From: JAVBOD01 sp031551045
GTDB lineage: Bacteria; Bacteroidota; Bacteroidia; Bacteroidales; UBA932
Assembly: GCA_031551045.1 (NCBI GenBank)
Contig: JAVBOD010000049.1
Location: 1-17,339 of the forward strand
DNA length: 17,339 bases
Direction: 5' to 3'
The notes beneath the pieces are model-generated. The model was not told the DNA's origin. It saw only the letters and a list, made by a program, of their open reading frames with translations, and did not search any database. Made by a program: the position numbers and the translations under genes. Positions 1 to 8,200 of the stretch are shown in pieces (within the stretch, counting starts at the first letter, position 1; each line of letters starts with the position of its first letter).

Positions 1-58
1 ATAATTGTTGCACTTCGCCCACTTTATGAGCATTAGCTGTTGCAAAAACAAGTTTCAT
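1..58 (-). CDS. rdgB: RdgB/HAM1 non-canonical purine NTP pyrophosphatase, N-terminus only (partial)
   Basis: Only the first 19 codons lie in the window; the rest is beyond the left edge. They read MKLVFATANAHKVGEVQQL, which matches the opening strand and phosphate-binding loop of the HAM1/RdgB family (typically K-hydrophobic-x-FAT-x-N-x-x-K-x-x-E). Family members hydrolyse dITP, ITP and XTP to monophosphates in the cytoplasm and so keep deaminated purines out of DNA. The start at 58 is preceded by a purine-rich stretch and, a little further up, by a TATATTTG promoter box. The gene is divergent from trxA. The call rests on a short but characteristic N-terminus, and the full protein cannot be checked here. 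Confidence 0.85.
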   Translation of the reverse strand, partial: MKLVFATANAHKVGEVQQL

Positions 59-77
59 CTTTCTTCGATTATTCCTG

Positions 78-85
78 CAAATATA
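78..85 (-). promoter_or_regulatory. Putative -7 box for rdgB (TATATTTG)
   Basis: The minus strand reads TATATTTG, matching the Bacteroides sigma-ABfr -7 consensus TAnnTTTG, about 20 nt upstream of the rdgB start. No convincing TTTG -33 element is seen at the usual distance. Confidence 0.5.
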
Positions 86-90
86 AACAA

Positions 91-315
91 AAGGCAGGAA
101 CCCTGAGTAGAATTCCTGCCTTCCGTAACCTAAACCTTAAACCTATGAAAAACTATGCTTTCGGTTATAAGACATCTTTTGACGAAAAAGGTTTAATCCG
201 GATAAAAATGAAGAGCAGGAATCCGGAGAGAATTCCTGCTCTTGCTAACCTAAACCTTAAACCTATGAAAACTATGTTTTCGGTTATAAGACGCCGGCCC
301 TCTCAAAAAGTTTAA
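91..315. repeat. Tandem duplication (period 120 nt) of a hairpin plus conserved-box unit
   Basis: Two copies of a unit of about 105 nt lie head to tail. Copy 1 (about 91-197) opens with a perfect 10-bp stem, 91-100 with 113-122. Copy 2 (about 211-315) opens with a perfect 12-bp stem, 211-222 with 232-243. The two stems differ, but the differences are compensated on both arms, so the structure is kept. After each hairpin comes a nearly identical stretch of about 46 nt (126-172 and 246-291) containing TAACCTAAACCTTAAACCT and then ATGAAAA, and each copy ends near a short GTTTAAT. The function is not recognised. It could be a dispersed repeat unit, a structured RNA or a leader-peptide region. Confidence 0.8.
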
Positions 316-453
316 TGGAAGTATCAAAAAAAATTCAAATTAATTTCAATCATTTAATTATCAGCCAAATAAAATTAAATTATTTTTTCCGAATGACAAA
401 AAGAACAGCATCCTACAAAACGGTTTTCATATTTTTTATTCAATTATTTTTCA

Positions 454-461
454 TACCTTTG
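454..461 (+). promoter_or_regulatory. Putative -7 box for trxA (TACCTTTG)
   Basis: TACCTTTG matches TAnnTTTG and lies 34 nt before the trxA start, which would give a leader of roughly 25-30 nt. The -33 element is not obvious in the surrounding T-rich sequence. Confidence 0.6.
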
Positions 462-495
462 AACTTTAAATAAGAACATGTAAAATTTTAAAATT

Positions 496-810
496 ATGGC
501 AACAAATTTAACCGATTCAAATTACACCGAATTACTTAACTCTGGAAAACCTGTATTGCTGGATTTTTGGGCGGAATGGTGTGGCCCATGCCGTGCTATT
601 ACTCCTATTGTAGAAGAACTGGCAACTGAATATGAAGGAAAAGCTATCATCGCAAAATGCGACGTGGACAGTAGTAGTAAAGTAGCTATGAAATACGGCA
701 TTCGTAATATCCCTACCATTTTATTTTTCAAAAATGGCGAAGTAGTCGATAAACAAGTAGGAATGACAACGAAGGCTGCATTAGTCGCTAAATTAAATGC
801 CCTTTTATAA
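496..810 (+). CDS. trxA: Thioredoxin
   Basis: A 104-residue cytoplasmic thioredoxin, the usual length for a stand-alone single-domain protein. The redox site WCGPC is at residues 28-32, with the buried acidic residue at D23 (equivalent to E. coli D26) and the cis-proline at P73 in the NIPT motif. One further cysteine, C55, lies outside the active site. It is expected to reduce protein disulfides using electrons from thioredoxin reductase, which is not in this window. The ATG at 496 is preceded by an AT-rich leader without a Shine-Dalgarno sequence, and a TACCTTTG promoter box sits upstream. A hairpin follows the gene before the next start, so it is probably transcribed mainly on its own. Confidence 0.97.
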   Translation: MATNLTDSNYTELLNSGKPVLLDFWAEWCGPCRAITPIVEELATEYEGKAIIAKCDVDSSSKVAMKYGIRNIPTILFFKNGEVVDKQVGMTTKAALVAKLNALL

Positions 811-879
811 ACTCAGCATATATTGAAAGAAGGGCGCTGTTTCTTCTCGAAAATATATAAAAAGATTAAGCCTATTATG

Positions 880-907
880 AAAGCCGGAGCCGTTTCTTCG
901 GCTTTTC
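880..907 (+). terminator. Hairpin between trxA and the LOG gene, possible weak terminator
   Basis: The 3' arm CGGCTTT (899-905) can pair with AAAGCCG (880-886), or its CGGCT (899-903) with AGCCG (888-892), so two alternative stems compete. The run after the stem is only TTTTC, making this a weak intrinsic terminator. It ends 16 nt before the next start codon, and no good promoter box lies between them. Confidence 0.45.
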
Positions 908-922
908 TCAATTCAAATTAGA

Positions 923-1498
923 ATGACAATTTGTATTTTCTGCGCATCCAGCCCCAAGGTAGCGCCTTGCTATTTCGAAGCAGCAGCACAACTTTCAAAA
1001 ACACTGGTAAAAGAAGGGCACACTATTCTCTTTGGCGGTGGAAGCAAAGGATTAATGGGAATCATTGCCGATACAGCTTTAGCAGAAAATGGCACGGTAA
1101 TCGGTATCATTCCGCATTTTATGAAAGAAGTGGAATGGGATCATCCCGGCGTTAGCGAGATGATATTGGTAGCGTCCATGGCTGAACGAAAAAAACTACT
1201 CTTAGAAAAAGCCGATGCCGTGGTAGCTCTTCCCGGAGGTTGCGGAACACTGGAGGAACTAAGCGAAGCAATATCTGCGAAACGACTGGGATTATTCACC
1301 AAGCCGATTGTTATTTTCAATCAAAACGGGTTTTATGACCCTTTGTTGGAAATGCTCGATACGATGGTAAAAGAACATTTCATGCGAATGGATCATATGC
1401 AAATTTGGAGCGTAGTTCAAGCAGTAGATGAAGTTCTGCCGGCTATCGAACAGGCTCCCGTATGGGATAGTTCTGCTATTCATTTTGCAGCAGTATAA
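923..1498 (+). CDS. LOG-family protein (TIGR00730 type), cytokinin riboside 5'-monophosphate phosphoribohydrolase-like
   Basis: A 191-residue Rossmann-fold protein of normal LOG length. The N-terminal segment has a GGGSKGLMG loop (residues 38-46), and the signature PGGxGTxxE is present as PGGCGTLEE at 104-112. The ERK at 88-90 upstream belongs to the same active-site set. LOG enzymes cleave nucleoside 5'-monophosphates to free base and ribose 5-phosphate; bacterial members were long mislabelled lysine decarboxylases. The bacterial substrate cannot be read from sequence. The gene ends 7 nt before the polyprenyl synthase start, so the two are probably co-transcribed. Confidence 0.92.
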   Translation: MTICIFCASSPKVAPCYFEAAAQLSKTLVKEGHTILFGGGSKGLMGIIADTALAENGTVIGIIPHFMKEVEWDHPGVSEMILVASMAERKKLLLEKADAVVALPGGCGTLEELSEAISAKRLGLFTKPIVIFNQNGFYDPLLEMLDTMVKEHFMRMDHMQIWSVVQAVDEVLPAIEQAPVWDSSAIHFAAV

Positions 1499-1505
1499 TT
1501 TAACT

Positions 1506-2477
1506 ATGGACTTACATCAAATAAAAAAAGAGTTAGGCAAAGACTGGAGTCTTTTCACTTCTTCCTTTCAACAAGCCATGTTTTCGGAAGTGAAGTTGAT
1601 AAATGAGGTGAACGAGTATATCCTGCAACGTTCCGGCAAGCAACTGCGCCCGATATTGGTACTATTATCGGCCCGAATATGTGGCGATGTTAATACCCAA
1701 ACACATGCAGCCGCCATATCGGTAGAAATGTTGCACACAGCATCATTGCTACACGATGATGTAGTGGACAATGCCGACCAGCGGCGGGGAAAAGCTTCGG
1801 TGAAAGCCGCCTGGAAAGTGCCTGTAGCGGTTCTTACCGGCGACTATTGGTTATCGAAGGCTGCACAGCTTATTGTAGATTGTAACGAACACAAAATGCT
1901 TGCACTGTTCACCCGGTGTTTGATGAATTTAAGCGAAGGAGAATTGTTCCAATTACAAAAAACCGCCTCATTAGATAATACCGAGGAAGATTACCTGAAA
2001 ATTATCGAAAAGAAAACAGCCATACTATTGGCGACCAGCACTTGTTTAGGCGCTATCACCGCAAAAGCATCAAAAGAAAAAGAACAATGTTTATACGATA
2101 TCGGCTACAACATGGGTATGGCATTTCAAATTCGTGACGATATTTTCGATTACGAACAACGTAACCAAACCGGAAAACCGGCAGGAAACGATATTTGTGA
2201 ACAGAAAATAACACTCCCCCTACTTTATGCCCTGCAGCAGGCCGAGAAAGAAGAACGGGAGAAAGTAATAGCGTGGATTAAAAGCGCCGCTAAAAAACAA
2301 AGGCGTATCCCGCCTATCATTAAGTTTGTAAACGAAAAAGGCGGCATAGCCTATGCTACGGAAAAAATGGCCAACTACAGTCAACAAGCCATTGAGTTAC
2401 TACATACACTCCCCGACTCTCCCGAACGAAAGATTTTGATAGATTTAGCCGGTTATATGGCCAGCCGGAAAAAATAA
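1506..2477 (+). CDS. All-trans polyprenyl diphosphate synthase (octaprenyl/IspB-like)
   Basis: A 323-residue trans-isoprenyl diphosphate synthase. The GKQLRP motif (44-49), the first aspartate-rich motif DDVVD (84-88, then N-A-D-Q-R-R-G) and the second motif DDIFD (211-215) are all intact. The segment before the first motif (HTASLLHDD) carries small residues where short-chain synthases have bulky aromatics, and it resembles E. coli IspB, so a long product is likely. In Bacteroidales this would supply the menaquinone side chain. I chose ATG 1506, 7 nt after the LOG stop. An in-frame ATG at 1428 lies inside the LOG gene and would add 26 residues unlike the family N-terminus. The gene converges with the serine hydrolase. 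Confidence 0.93.
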   Translation: MDLHQIKKELGKDWSLFTSSFQQAMFSEVKLINEVNEYILQRSGKQLRPILVLLSARICGDVNTQTHAAAISVEMLHTASLLHDDVVDNADQRRGKASVKAAWKVPVAVLTGDYWLSKAAQLIVDCNEHKMLALFTRCLMNLSEGELFQLQKTASLDNTEEDYLKIIEKKTAILLATSTCLGAITAKASKEKEQCLYDIGYNMGMAFQIRDDIFDYEQRNQTGKPAGNDICEQKITLPLLYALQQAEKEEREKVIAWIKSAAKKQRRIPPIIKFVNEKGGIAYATEKMANYSQQAIELLHTLPDSPERKILIDLAGYMASRKK

Positions 2478-2513
2478 AAGCAAGCCCTGTTTTCAGCATC
2501 AATCGCTTTTTTT
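2476..2513. terminator. Weak terminator candidate between convergent genes
   Basis: The 36-nt gap between the two convergent stop codons is flanked by AAAAGC (2476-2481) and GCTTTT (2505-2510), followed by a run of T on the plus strand. The stem is short and the loop long, so this is only a possible terminator for the polyprenyl synthase side. Confidence 0.3.
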
Positions 2514-3665
2514 CTACTCGCCCAGCAAGTCCATCGCTGTATCCAACCACACGTATATATCTTCGGGGAGGTTGTCGGGCGTGCGAGTTTTGCTCCAATG
2601 ATGTCCGAGGCGCACCACTACAGCGTTTTTCTCAGGAATTACAAAAATATATTGCCCGTTGATGCCGCGGGCGTAATTCACGGCCATCCCTTTGTACGGC
2701 AAACGCCACCATTGGTAGCCATAAAAATCAACCGGCCGTTCGGTATCGCCCGCTTTGAGCCATGATGCGGGCGTCAGCGCTTCGCTCAAAAATGTTTCCG
2801 ACACCACTTGCCGGCCATTCCAACGGCCTTTGTTCAGCACCAGCTGGCCGATGCGGGCAAAATCGCGGGCATTGGAATTGAAGCAGCAATAGGCTTTTTC
2901 CAAGCCGTTTTTATGGTCGAGGCTCCATAAGGCATCCTGCTCGGCGCCTATAGGCGTCCACAGTTTTTCGGAAGCATACTCGCTAATGGATTTGCCCACC
3001 GCATTGGCAATGGCAAACGACAACACTTGCGTCACGCCGCTTTGGTAGCGGTAGCGCCGGCCGGGCGTTTCTTCGGCCGGCACGTTCTTCATGAGTTTTT
3101 CCAGATCGTCGCCATAATAGGCTTTGGTAGTAATGGAAAAGAGCGATGCATACGCCTCGTCCCATTCGAGCCCTGCGCTCATAGTCAACAAATCTTTCCA
3201 GGTAATTTCTTTACGCCGGTCGCTGGCATAGGGCGGATAAAAATCGGCCACAGGCTGGTCGAAACTTATGATTTTTCCTTCGTCGCGGGCAATGCCTGCC
3301 AGTAAAGCCACAATGCTTTTAGCGGCCGAAAACGAATTGCTGTGCGAATTTTCACTATACCCTTCCCAGTATTCTTCGAATACAATGGCCGTGTCGCGCA
3401 CCACCAGAAAGGCAACTGTTCCTAATTCTTTGAAATACGGCAAGCGTGCTTCCGGAATCGCTTTTTGATTATAATCCGGTGCAAACCGCCAAGGCTGCGG
3501 GTTTCCGGCCTTCACCGGACGATTGTAAAAAATACGGTAATCGTCGATATCCGGCGTCTTGTACCACAACGCTCTTTTGATATAGGGATTATACGAAATG
3601 TACAACAAGCATCCCGCCAGGATGAGTAAAACGGCTAACAACATTCTTCTTGAAAATTTCTTCAT
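2514..3665 (-). CDS. Serine hydrolase of the beta-lactamase class C / NylB-like family
   Basis: A 383-residue exported enzyme. The N-terminus is a signal or anchor with two basic clusters and a lipobox-like LAGC ending at C19, so it may be a lipoprotein. The catalytic SxxK is S113-A-A-K116, the YxS motif is Y207-Q-S209, and GINGQ at 334-338 lies where NylB-type hydrolases have their third motif (G-x-H-G-Q). Spacing and flanking segments (for example YGYQWW at 315-320) are closer to 6-aminohexanoate-dimer hydrolase (NylB) and EstB-like esterases than to true AmpC. The substrate is unknown; small esters, amides or peptides are possible. By eye it is somewhat richer in G+C than trxA. It has its own TATCTTTG box and converges with the polyprenyl synthase gene. 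Confidence 0.88.
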   Translation of the reverse strand: MKKFSRRMLLAVLLILAGCLLYISYNPYIKRALWYKTPDIDDYRIFYNRPVKAGNPQPWRFAPDYNQKAIPEARLPYFKELGTVAFLVVRDTAIVFEEYWEGYSENSHSNSFSAAKSIVALLAGIARDEGKIISFDQPVADFYPPYASDRRKEITWKDLLTMSAGLEWDEAYASLFSITTKAYYGDDLEKLMKNVPAEETPGRRYRYQSGVTQVLSFAIANAVGKSISEYASEKLWTPIGAEQDALWSLDHKNGLEKAYCCFNSNARDFARIGQLVLNKGRWNGRQVVSETFLSEALTPASWLKAGDTERPVDFYGYQWWRLPYKGMAVNYARGINGQYIFVIPEKNAVVVRLGHHWSKTRTPDNLPEDIYVWLDTAMDLLGE

Positions 3666-3685
3666 ACTACTCGACTAAAGCTGTA

Positions 3686-3693
3686 CAAAGATA
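3686..3693 (-). promoter_or_regulatory. Putative -7 box for the serine hydrolase (TATCTTTG)
   Basis: TATCTTTG on the minus strand fits TAnnTTTG and ends 20 nt before the start codon at 3665. A -33 TTTG is not evident. Confidence 0.6.
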
Positions 3694-3725
3694 CAAGGAA
3701 TAAATAAATTGAAAAGAAAACATCT

Positions 3726-3783
3726 TTAACCGCAAGGACAAAATGTTCCGATAGCTTGGCAAAATACACGCAGAATGCGAAGT
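3726..3783. repeat. Degenerate intergenic repeat of the GCGGTTAAA / CTTTGCG type
   Basis: Read on the minus strand, this stretch has an irregular series of CTTCGC, CTGCGT, TTTTGCC and CCTTGCGG and ends in GCGGTTAAA. That resembles the CTTTGCG-rich intergenic repeats I recall from many Bacteroidetes chromosomes. It lies between the TolC stop and the serine hydrolase promoter. The match is loose and from memory. Confidence 0.35.
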
Positions 3784-3810
3784 TCATAATGACCCGCTGC
3801 CAACCGGCAT

Positions 3811-5109
3811 TTACCGCCCCGTAATCTCGCCGCTCATCAATCGCAAATTAATTTCCGACACTTTGGCTTGGTACATGGCTTCGAGTTTACGGTCCACTGC
3901 GTCTAAATAATTTTTCTGGTATTCGCGAAATTCAATACCCGATAAATCTCCTAATTTGTAGCGCTCCATCGCCGCATCAAGCGTGAGCAATGCCGTTTCG
4001 GCGCTTTCGGTTTCGAATTCAATCATCTGCAAATTGTTGATATAGGTATTATAAAGCACCGACAAATCGCCCATGACTTCATTCTCGGTATTCAGATAAT
4101 TCAATTCGCTATTCCGCATCTCTATCTTCGCATTGCTGATTTTACGCCGCGTTTCCATACGATCGAAAATAGGCCACGAAAGCGAAAACCCCCAATTATA
4201 TCCGTTCGATTCGCTGAATGTTGTAGCACCCGCCGGTGTCTCGGAGCGGTTGTAGGTATAACCGGAACTAAAATCCAACGTCGGGAAACGCAAGGCCCGT
4301 GCAATCCGCAAATCTTCTTCCGATATTTGCTGGCCGACACGGGCGGCTATCAACACATTGTTGTATTGCTGCACATCATCCACCAATACGCCCCACGCCA
4401 TGCGGGGTAAAAGGGTTATAGAATCCTGTATATAGCTTATTTTCTCAAAATCGGCATTCATCAACTTATCAAAACGAATATAAGCATTTTTTATATTTTC
4501 CACTTGCCGCATCAACTTGGAACTATCGGTGTTTACATCGATTTTCGCCTGCCGCACATCCAAGCCCGACGACGAGCCCAATTCGTACTTTTCCGCCATT
4601 TGATCGTAGCGCTGGTTCGAAAGGCTCAGTGAATATTTAGCGGCTGTCAGGCGGTTTTCCAATACCACAATATTGTAGTAGCCCAAACATACTTGCGCCA
4701 CGAGGTTTTCAACCGCAATTTTTTTATTTTGTTCGGCCAACGCCCATTGTCCTTTGGAGCGGCAATAGGTGGCAAACATCGACAAACCGTCGAACAGGCG
4801 GTAATTTAAACTGATGCCGGCGCTATAATTATCCGACCGCGCCCCGTTCACATCGGCGGAAGTTTCAGTAGCGGCTAATGTTCGCCGCGAATCAGTTACC
4901 GACTGGCGCTGTGTACCCGTCACGCCCACGCTCGGAAGAAACGGTGCGATGGTATAATTGTTCTTCGCAATTTCTTCGCGATTGTAAGACATCTTCAGGG
5001 AAAAATTGTTTTCCAACGCCTTTGCAATGCACTCGTCAAGCGACATCACCGTTTGCGCCTGTACGCAGAAAGGCAATAACAATAAGAAACACGCTACAAT
5101 TTTTTTCAT
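3811..5109 (-). CDS. TolC-family outer-membrane efflux protein
   Basis: A 432-residue outer-membrane channel. The protein starts MKKIVACFLLLLPFCVQAQ, a classic Sec signal probably cleaved after the VQA at residues 17-19. The mature protein begins with MSLDECIAKALENN, the typical opening helix of TolC proteins, and continues with two rounds of long amphipathic helices and short Tyr/Ser-rich strands, including SYNREEIAKNNY and NAKIEMRNSELNYLNTENEV. I chose ATG 5109 because of the signal peptide; an upstream ATG at 5148 would put 13 non-signal residues in front and run into a repeat. It is the last gene of the efflux set, 137 nt after the RND pump, and should form the trimeric exit duct for it. 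Confidence 0.93.
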   Translation of the reverse strand: MKKIVACFLLLLPFCVQAQTVMSLDECIAKALENNFSLKMSYNREEIAKNNYTIAPFLPSVGVTGTQRQSVTDSRRTLAATETSADVNGARSDNYSAGISLNYRLFDGLSMFATYCRSKGQWALAEQNKKIAVENLVAQVCLGYYNIVVLENRLTAAKYSLSLSNQRYDQMAEKYELGSSSGLDVRQAKIDVNTDSSKLMRQVENIKNAYIRFDKLMNADFEKISYIQDSITLLPRMAWGVLVDDVQQYNNVLIAARVGQQISEEDLRIARALRFPTLDFSSGYTYNRSETPAGATTFSESNGYNWGFSLSWPIFDRMETRRKISNAKIEMRNSELNYLNTENEVMGDLSVLYNTYINNLQMIEFETESAETALLTLDAAMERYKLGDLSGIEFREYQKNYLDAVDRKLEAMYQAKVSEINLRLMSGEITGR

Positions 5110-5133
5110 TTCTGTTTTATGAATAATTTCTAC

Positions 5134-5245
5134 GCACACAGAACACACAGATTTTACGGATTTATACTGATATTGAACATCTCCTTATCAAATAATGAAA
5201 ATTTTTTATCTGTGAAAATCTGTTTTATCAGTGTCATCAGTGTGC
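5134..5245. repeat. Imperfect inverted repeat (30-nt arms) between the RND and TolC genes
   Basis: The left arm (5134-5163) is the reverse complement of the right arm (5216-5245) at roughly three quarters of positions, with a 52-nt spacer. Both arms are built from the words TCTGTG and CAGTGT, ending in GTGTGC. This resembles the 'AATCTGTG...ATCTGTGT' intergenic repeats I recall from Bacteroidetes. The right arm abuts the stop codon of the RND gene, so the operon mRNA would carry a large stem-loop here. Confidence 0.7.
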
Positions 5246-5246
5246 T

Positions 5247-8200
5247 TTATATATTTCCATCCGTTTCCTGCGCCATTCTTTCAATTTCTTCCATCTCTTC
5301 TTTCGTGCGGATTTTCTTAGCCGAGAAGAAGGTGTATATCGCCGGAATAATAAACAGCGTAAAAAACGTGGCTACAATCATCCCGAACAAAACGGTAATA
5401 CCCATGGAAACGCGGCTTTCGGAACCTGCTCCGGAGGCAATCGCCAGCGGAAGGATGCCGAGGATAGTCGATAAACTGGTCATCAGAATCGGGCGGAAAC
5501 GCGATGCCGACGCCTCTTTAATAGCTTCCATCATGCTTAGTCCGGATGCTTTCCGTTGGTTGGCAAATTCCACAATCAAGATACCGTTTTTCGTTACCAA
5601 CCCCACCAGCATGATAATCCCGATTTGACTAAAAATATTCAGCGTTTGTCCGAAAATTTTAATAGCCAGCAACGAACCGATAAGCGCCAACGGCACGGTG
5701 AACATAATAATCATCGGGTCGCGGAAACTTTCGAATTGCGCCGACAACACTAAATAGATAAGCACTAACGCCAGAATAAAGGCAAACATCAAACTCGATG
5801 TACTGTCCACAAAATCTTTCGAGTCGCCGGAAAGCGTCGTGCTGAAATCTTCGCTGAGCACTTCCTTGGAAATGCGGTCCATTTCTTCGATACCGGCGCC
5901 CAACGTATAACCCTTGTTCAGCCCTGCCGACACTGTAGCCGACACAAAACGATTGTAACGGTACAACTGTGGGGGCATGCTGTTTTCGCGCAAACTCACC
6001 ACATTGTCGAGCTGAATCAGATTTCCGCTGCCGTTGCGCACGTATGCATCTACCAAGTCCGACGGTTTGTTGCGGTTTTGCTTGTCGTACGACATCATAA
6101 TCTGATATTGTTTCCCGTTCAGAATATAATATCCGATGCGTTGTTCGCTCATGGTCAATTGCAAGGTTTGTGCAATATTTTGGACATCAAGCCCCAGCAG
6201 CGCCGCCTTCTCACGGTCGATAGACATGGTCACTTCGGGTTTCGTGAATTTCAAATTCACATCGCTGGACGAAAATACGTCGCTCTGTGCAACTTCCGTC
6301 ATAAAACGAGGGATATATTCTTTCAGGTCGTCCAAATTTTTCGCCTGTATTACATACTGCACCGGCAAGCCGCCGCGCCGTCCGCCGAACGATTGTTGTT
6401 GCGTGACAAACGAACGGGCGCCTGTCAACAACCGGACTTTCGGCGTCAAATCGTCGGCTATTTCCTGTTGCTTCCGTGTGCGCTTATCGGGGTCCACTAA
6501 CTTTATCCGGTTCCACGACGAGTTTACGCCTCCCATTCCTACGCCCGATGAAGTATATTCGAGTTCGGGCACTTCCTTATCCACCAATGCCTGTACCTGG
6601 TCGGCATAGCGCAACATATAATCGTAACCGGCTCCTTCCTGTGCCGTAGAACTAATAGTTACAAACGAACGGTCTTCGAGCGGCGCCATTTCGGAAGGTA
6701 ATTTTGTCCATAGCCAAACAATTCCGATGGCTACTATTCCTAATATCAAAAAAGCCATCCACCGCACTTTCAAAAAGCCGTTCAACCAACGACGGTAGCC
6801 ATTAATAAGCCCCTCAAAAAACGGGTCGGTAGTCCGTTGCAACCACGTTTCTTTTTCTTTTTTCTTTAATAATTTGGAAGAAAGCATGGGCGTAAACGTC
6901 AATGCAACAAAGGCTGAAATAGCCACGGCACCGGCAATTACCAGACTAAACTCGCGGAACAAACGACCGGTAACTCCTTGCAAAAATACAATGGGAATAA
7001 ATACCGCAACCAACGAAACAGTGGTAGAAATAACCGCAAAAAAGATTTCCTGCGAACCTTTGAGAGAGGCCTCCATCGGAGACATGCCCTTTTCTATTTT
7101 CGTATAGATATTTTCCATCACCACAATGGCGTCGTCCACCACCAAGCCGATGGCCAGGACGACGGCAAACAGCGTGAGGATATTTACCGTAAAGCCGGCT
7201 AAAAACATCACAAAGAACACGCCTATCAACGAAATAGGAATCGCCATGATAGGAATCAGTGTCGTCCGCCAATTACGCAGGAAAATAAAAATAATGAGCA
7301 CAACCAATATGAAAGCTTCATAAATGGTACTCTGCACTTCGGCCAATGATTGACGAATGAAAATCGTATTGTCTTGTGTAATAGATGTTGAAATGTCGTC
7401 CGGTAAATCTTTTTCCAACTGCTCTATGACCTTCTTGGCATTGTCCACAATATCGATATAATTAGCGCCCGGCTGCGGAATCAATACACAATTTACGGAA
7501 GGTACTCCATTTACACGCACCAAGTTACGCTCGTTTTCCGCACCTATTGTGGCTTCGCCAACATCTTCAAAACGTACTACCCGCGAACCATCCTGATAGA
7601 TTACTAAATTTTTAAAGTCATCAATCGTACGTAAACGCCCCATGGTACGCACTGTCAGTTCCATATTATCGCCTTCCACACGCCCCGAGGGTAACTCGAC
7701 ATTCTCGCGCGTTACCGCATTACGTACATCCAACGGCGTAATACCGTAGGCTGCCAACCGTTGCGGGTCCATCCGCAATTGTATCGCCATTTTCCGTGAG
7801 CCCCAAATACCCACGCTACTCACGCCGGGAACGGTTTGCAGGCGTTCTTTGAAATTTATTTCGGCATAATTACTAAGGTCGATTAACGAACGGGCTTCAC
7901 TACTTAACGAAACCGAGAAAATCGGTTGGGCATCGGCATCGGCTTTTGCCACCACCGGAGGATCTACGTCACGCGGTAACATTCGTTGAGCTCCCGAAAC
8001 TTTATCACGCACATCATTCGTAGCCGTTTCCATATCTACCCCCAAGTTAAATTCCACCGTAATACGGCTGGAGCCGTCGCGGCTGGAGCTGGAAATAGAA
8101 CGGATACCCTGAATACCGTTAATAGCCGATTCGAGCGGCTCGGTTATTTGTGTTTCAATAACATCGGCATTAGCGCCCGGAAACGAAGCGCTGACCGATA

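Noticed and set aside
40..315. 91-codon open frame on the plus strand
   Set aside because: It runs through both repeat units and their hairpins, starts opposite the rdgB start and has a composition dictated by the repeat. I treat the region as repeat DNA.
393..473. 26-codon frame encoding a short hydrophobic peptide upstream of trxA
   Set aside because: It overlaps the TACCTTTG promoter box of trxA and has no support beyond being open in AT-rich DNA.
2514..3665. Serine hydrolase as an antibiotic-resistance AmpC beta-lactamase
   Set aside because: The SxxK and YxS motifs are present, but the third motif and flanking segments are NylB/EstB-like. No resistance role can be supported.
5119..5628. 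169-codon plus-strand frame over the RND 3' end
   Set aside because: It is antisense to the conserved C-terminal transmembrane helices of the RND pump and shows no recognisable family features.
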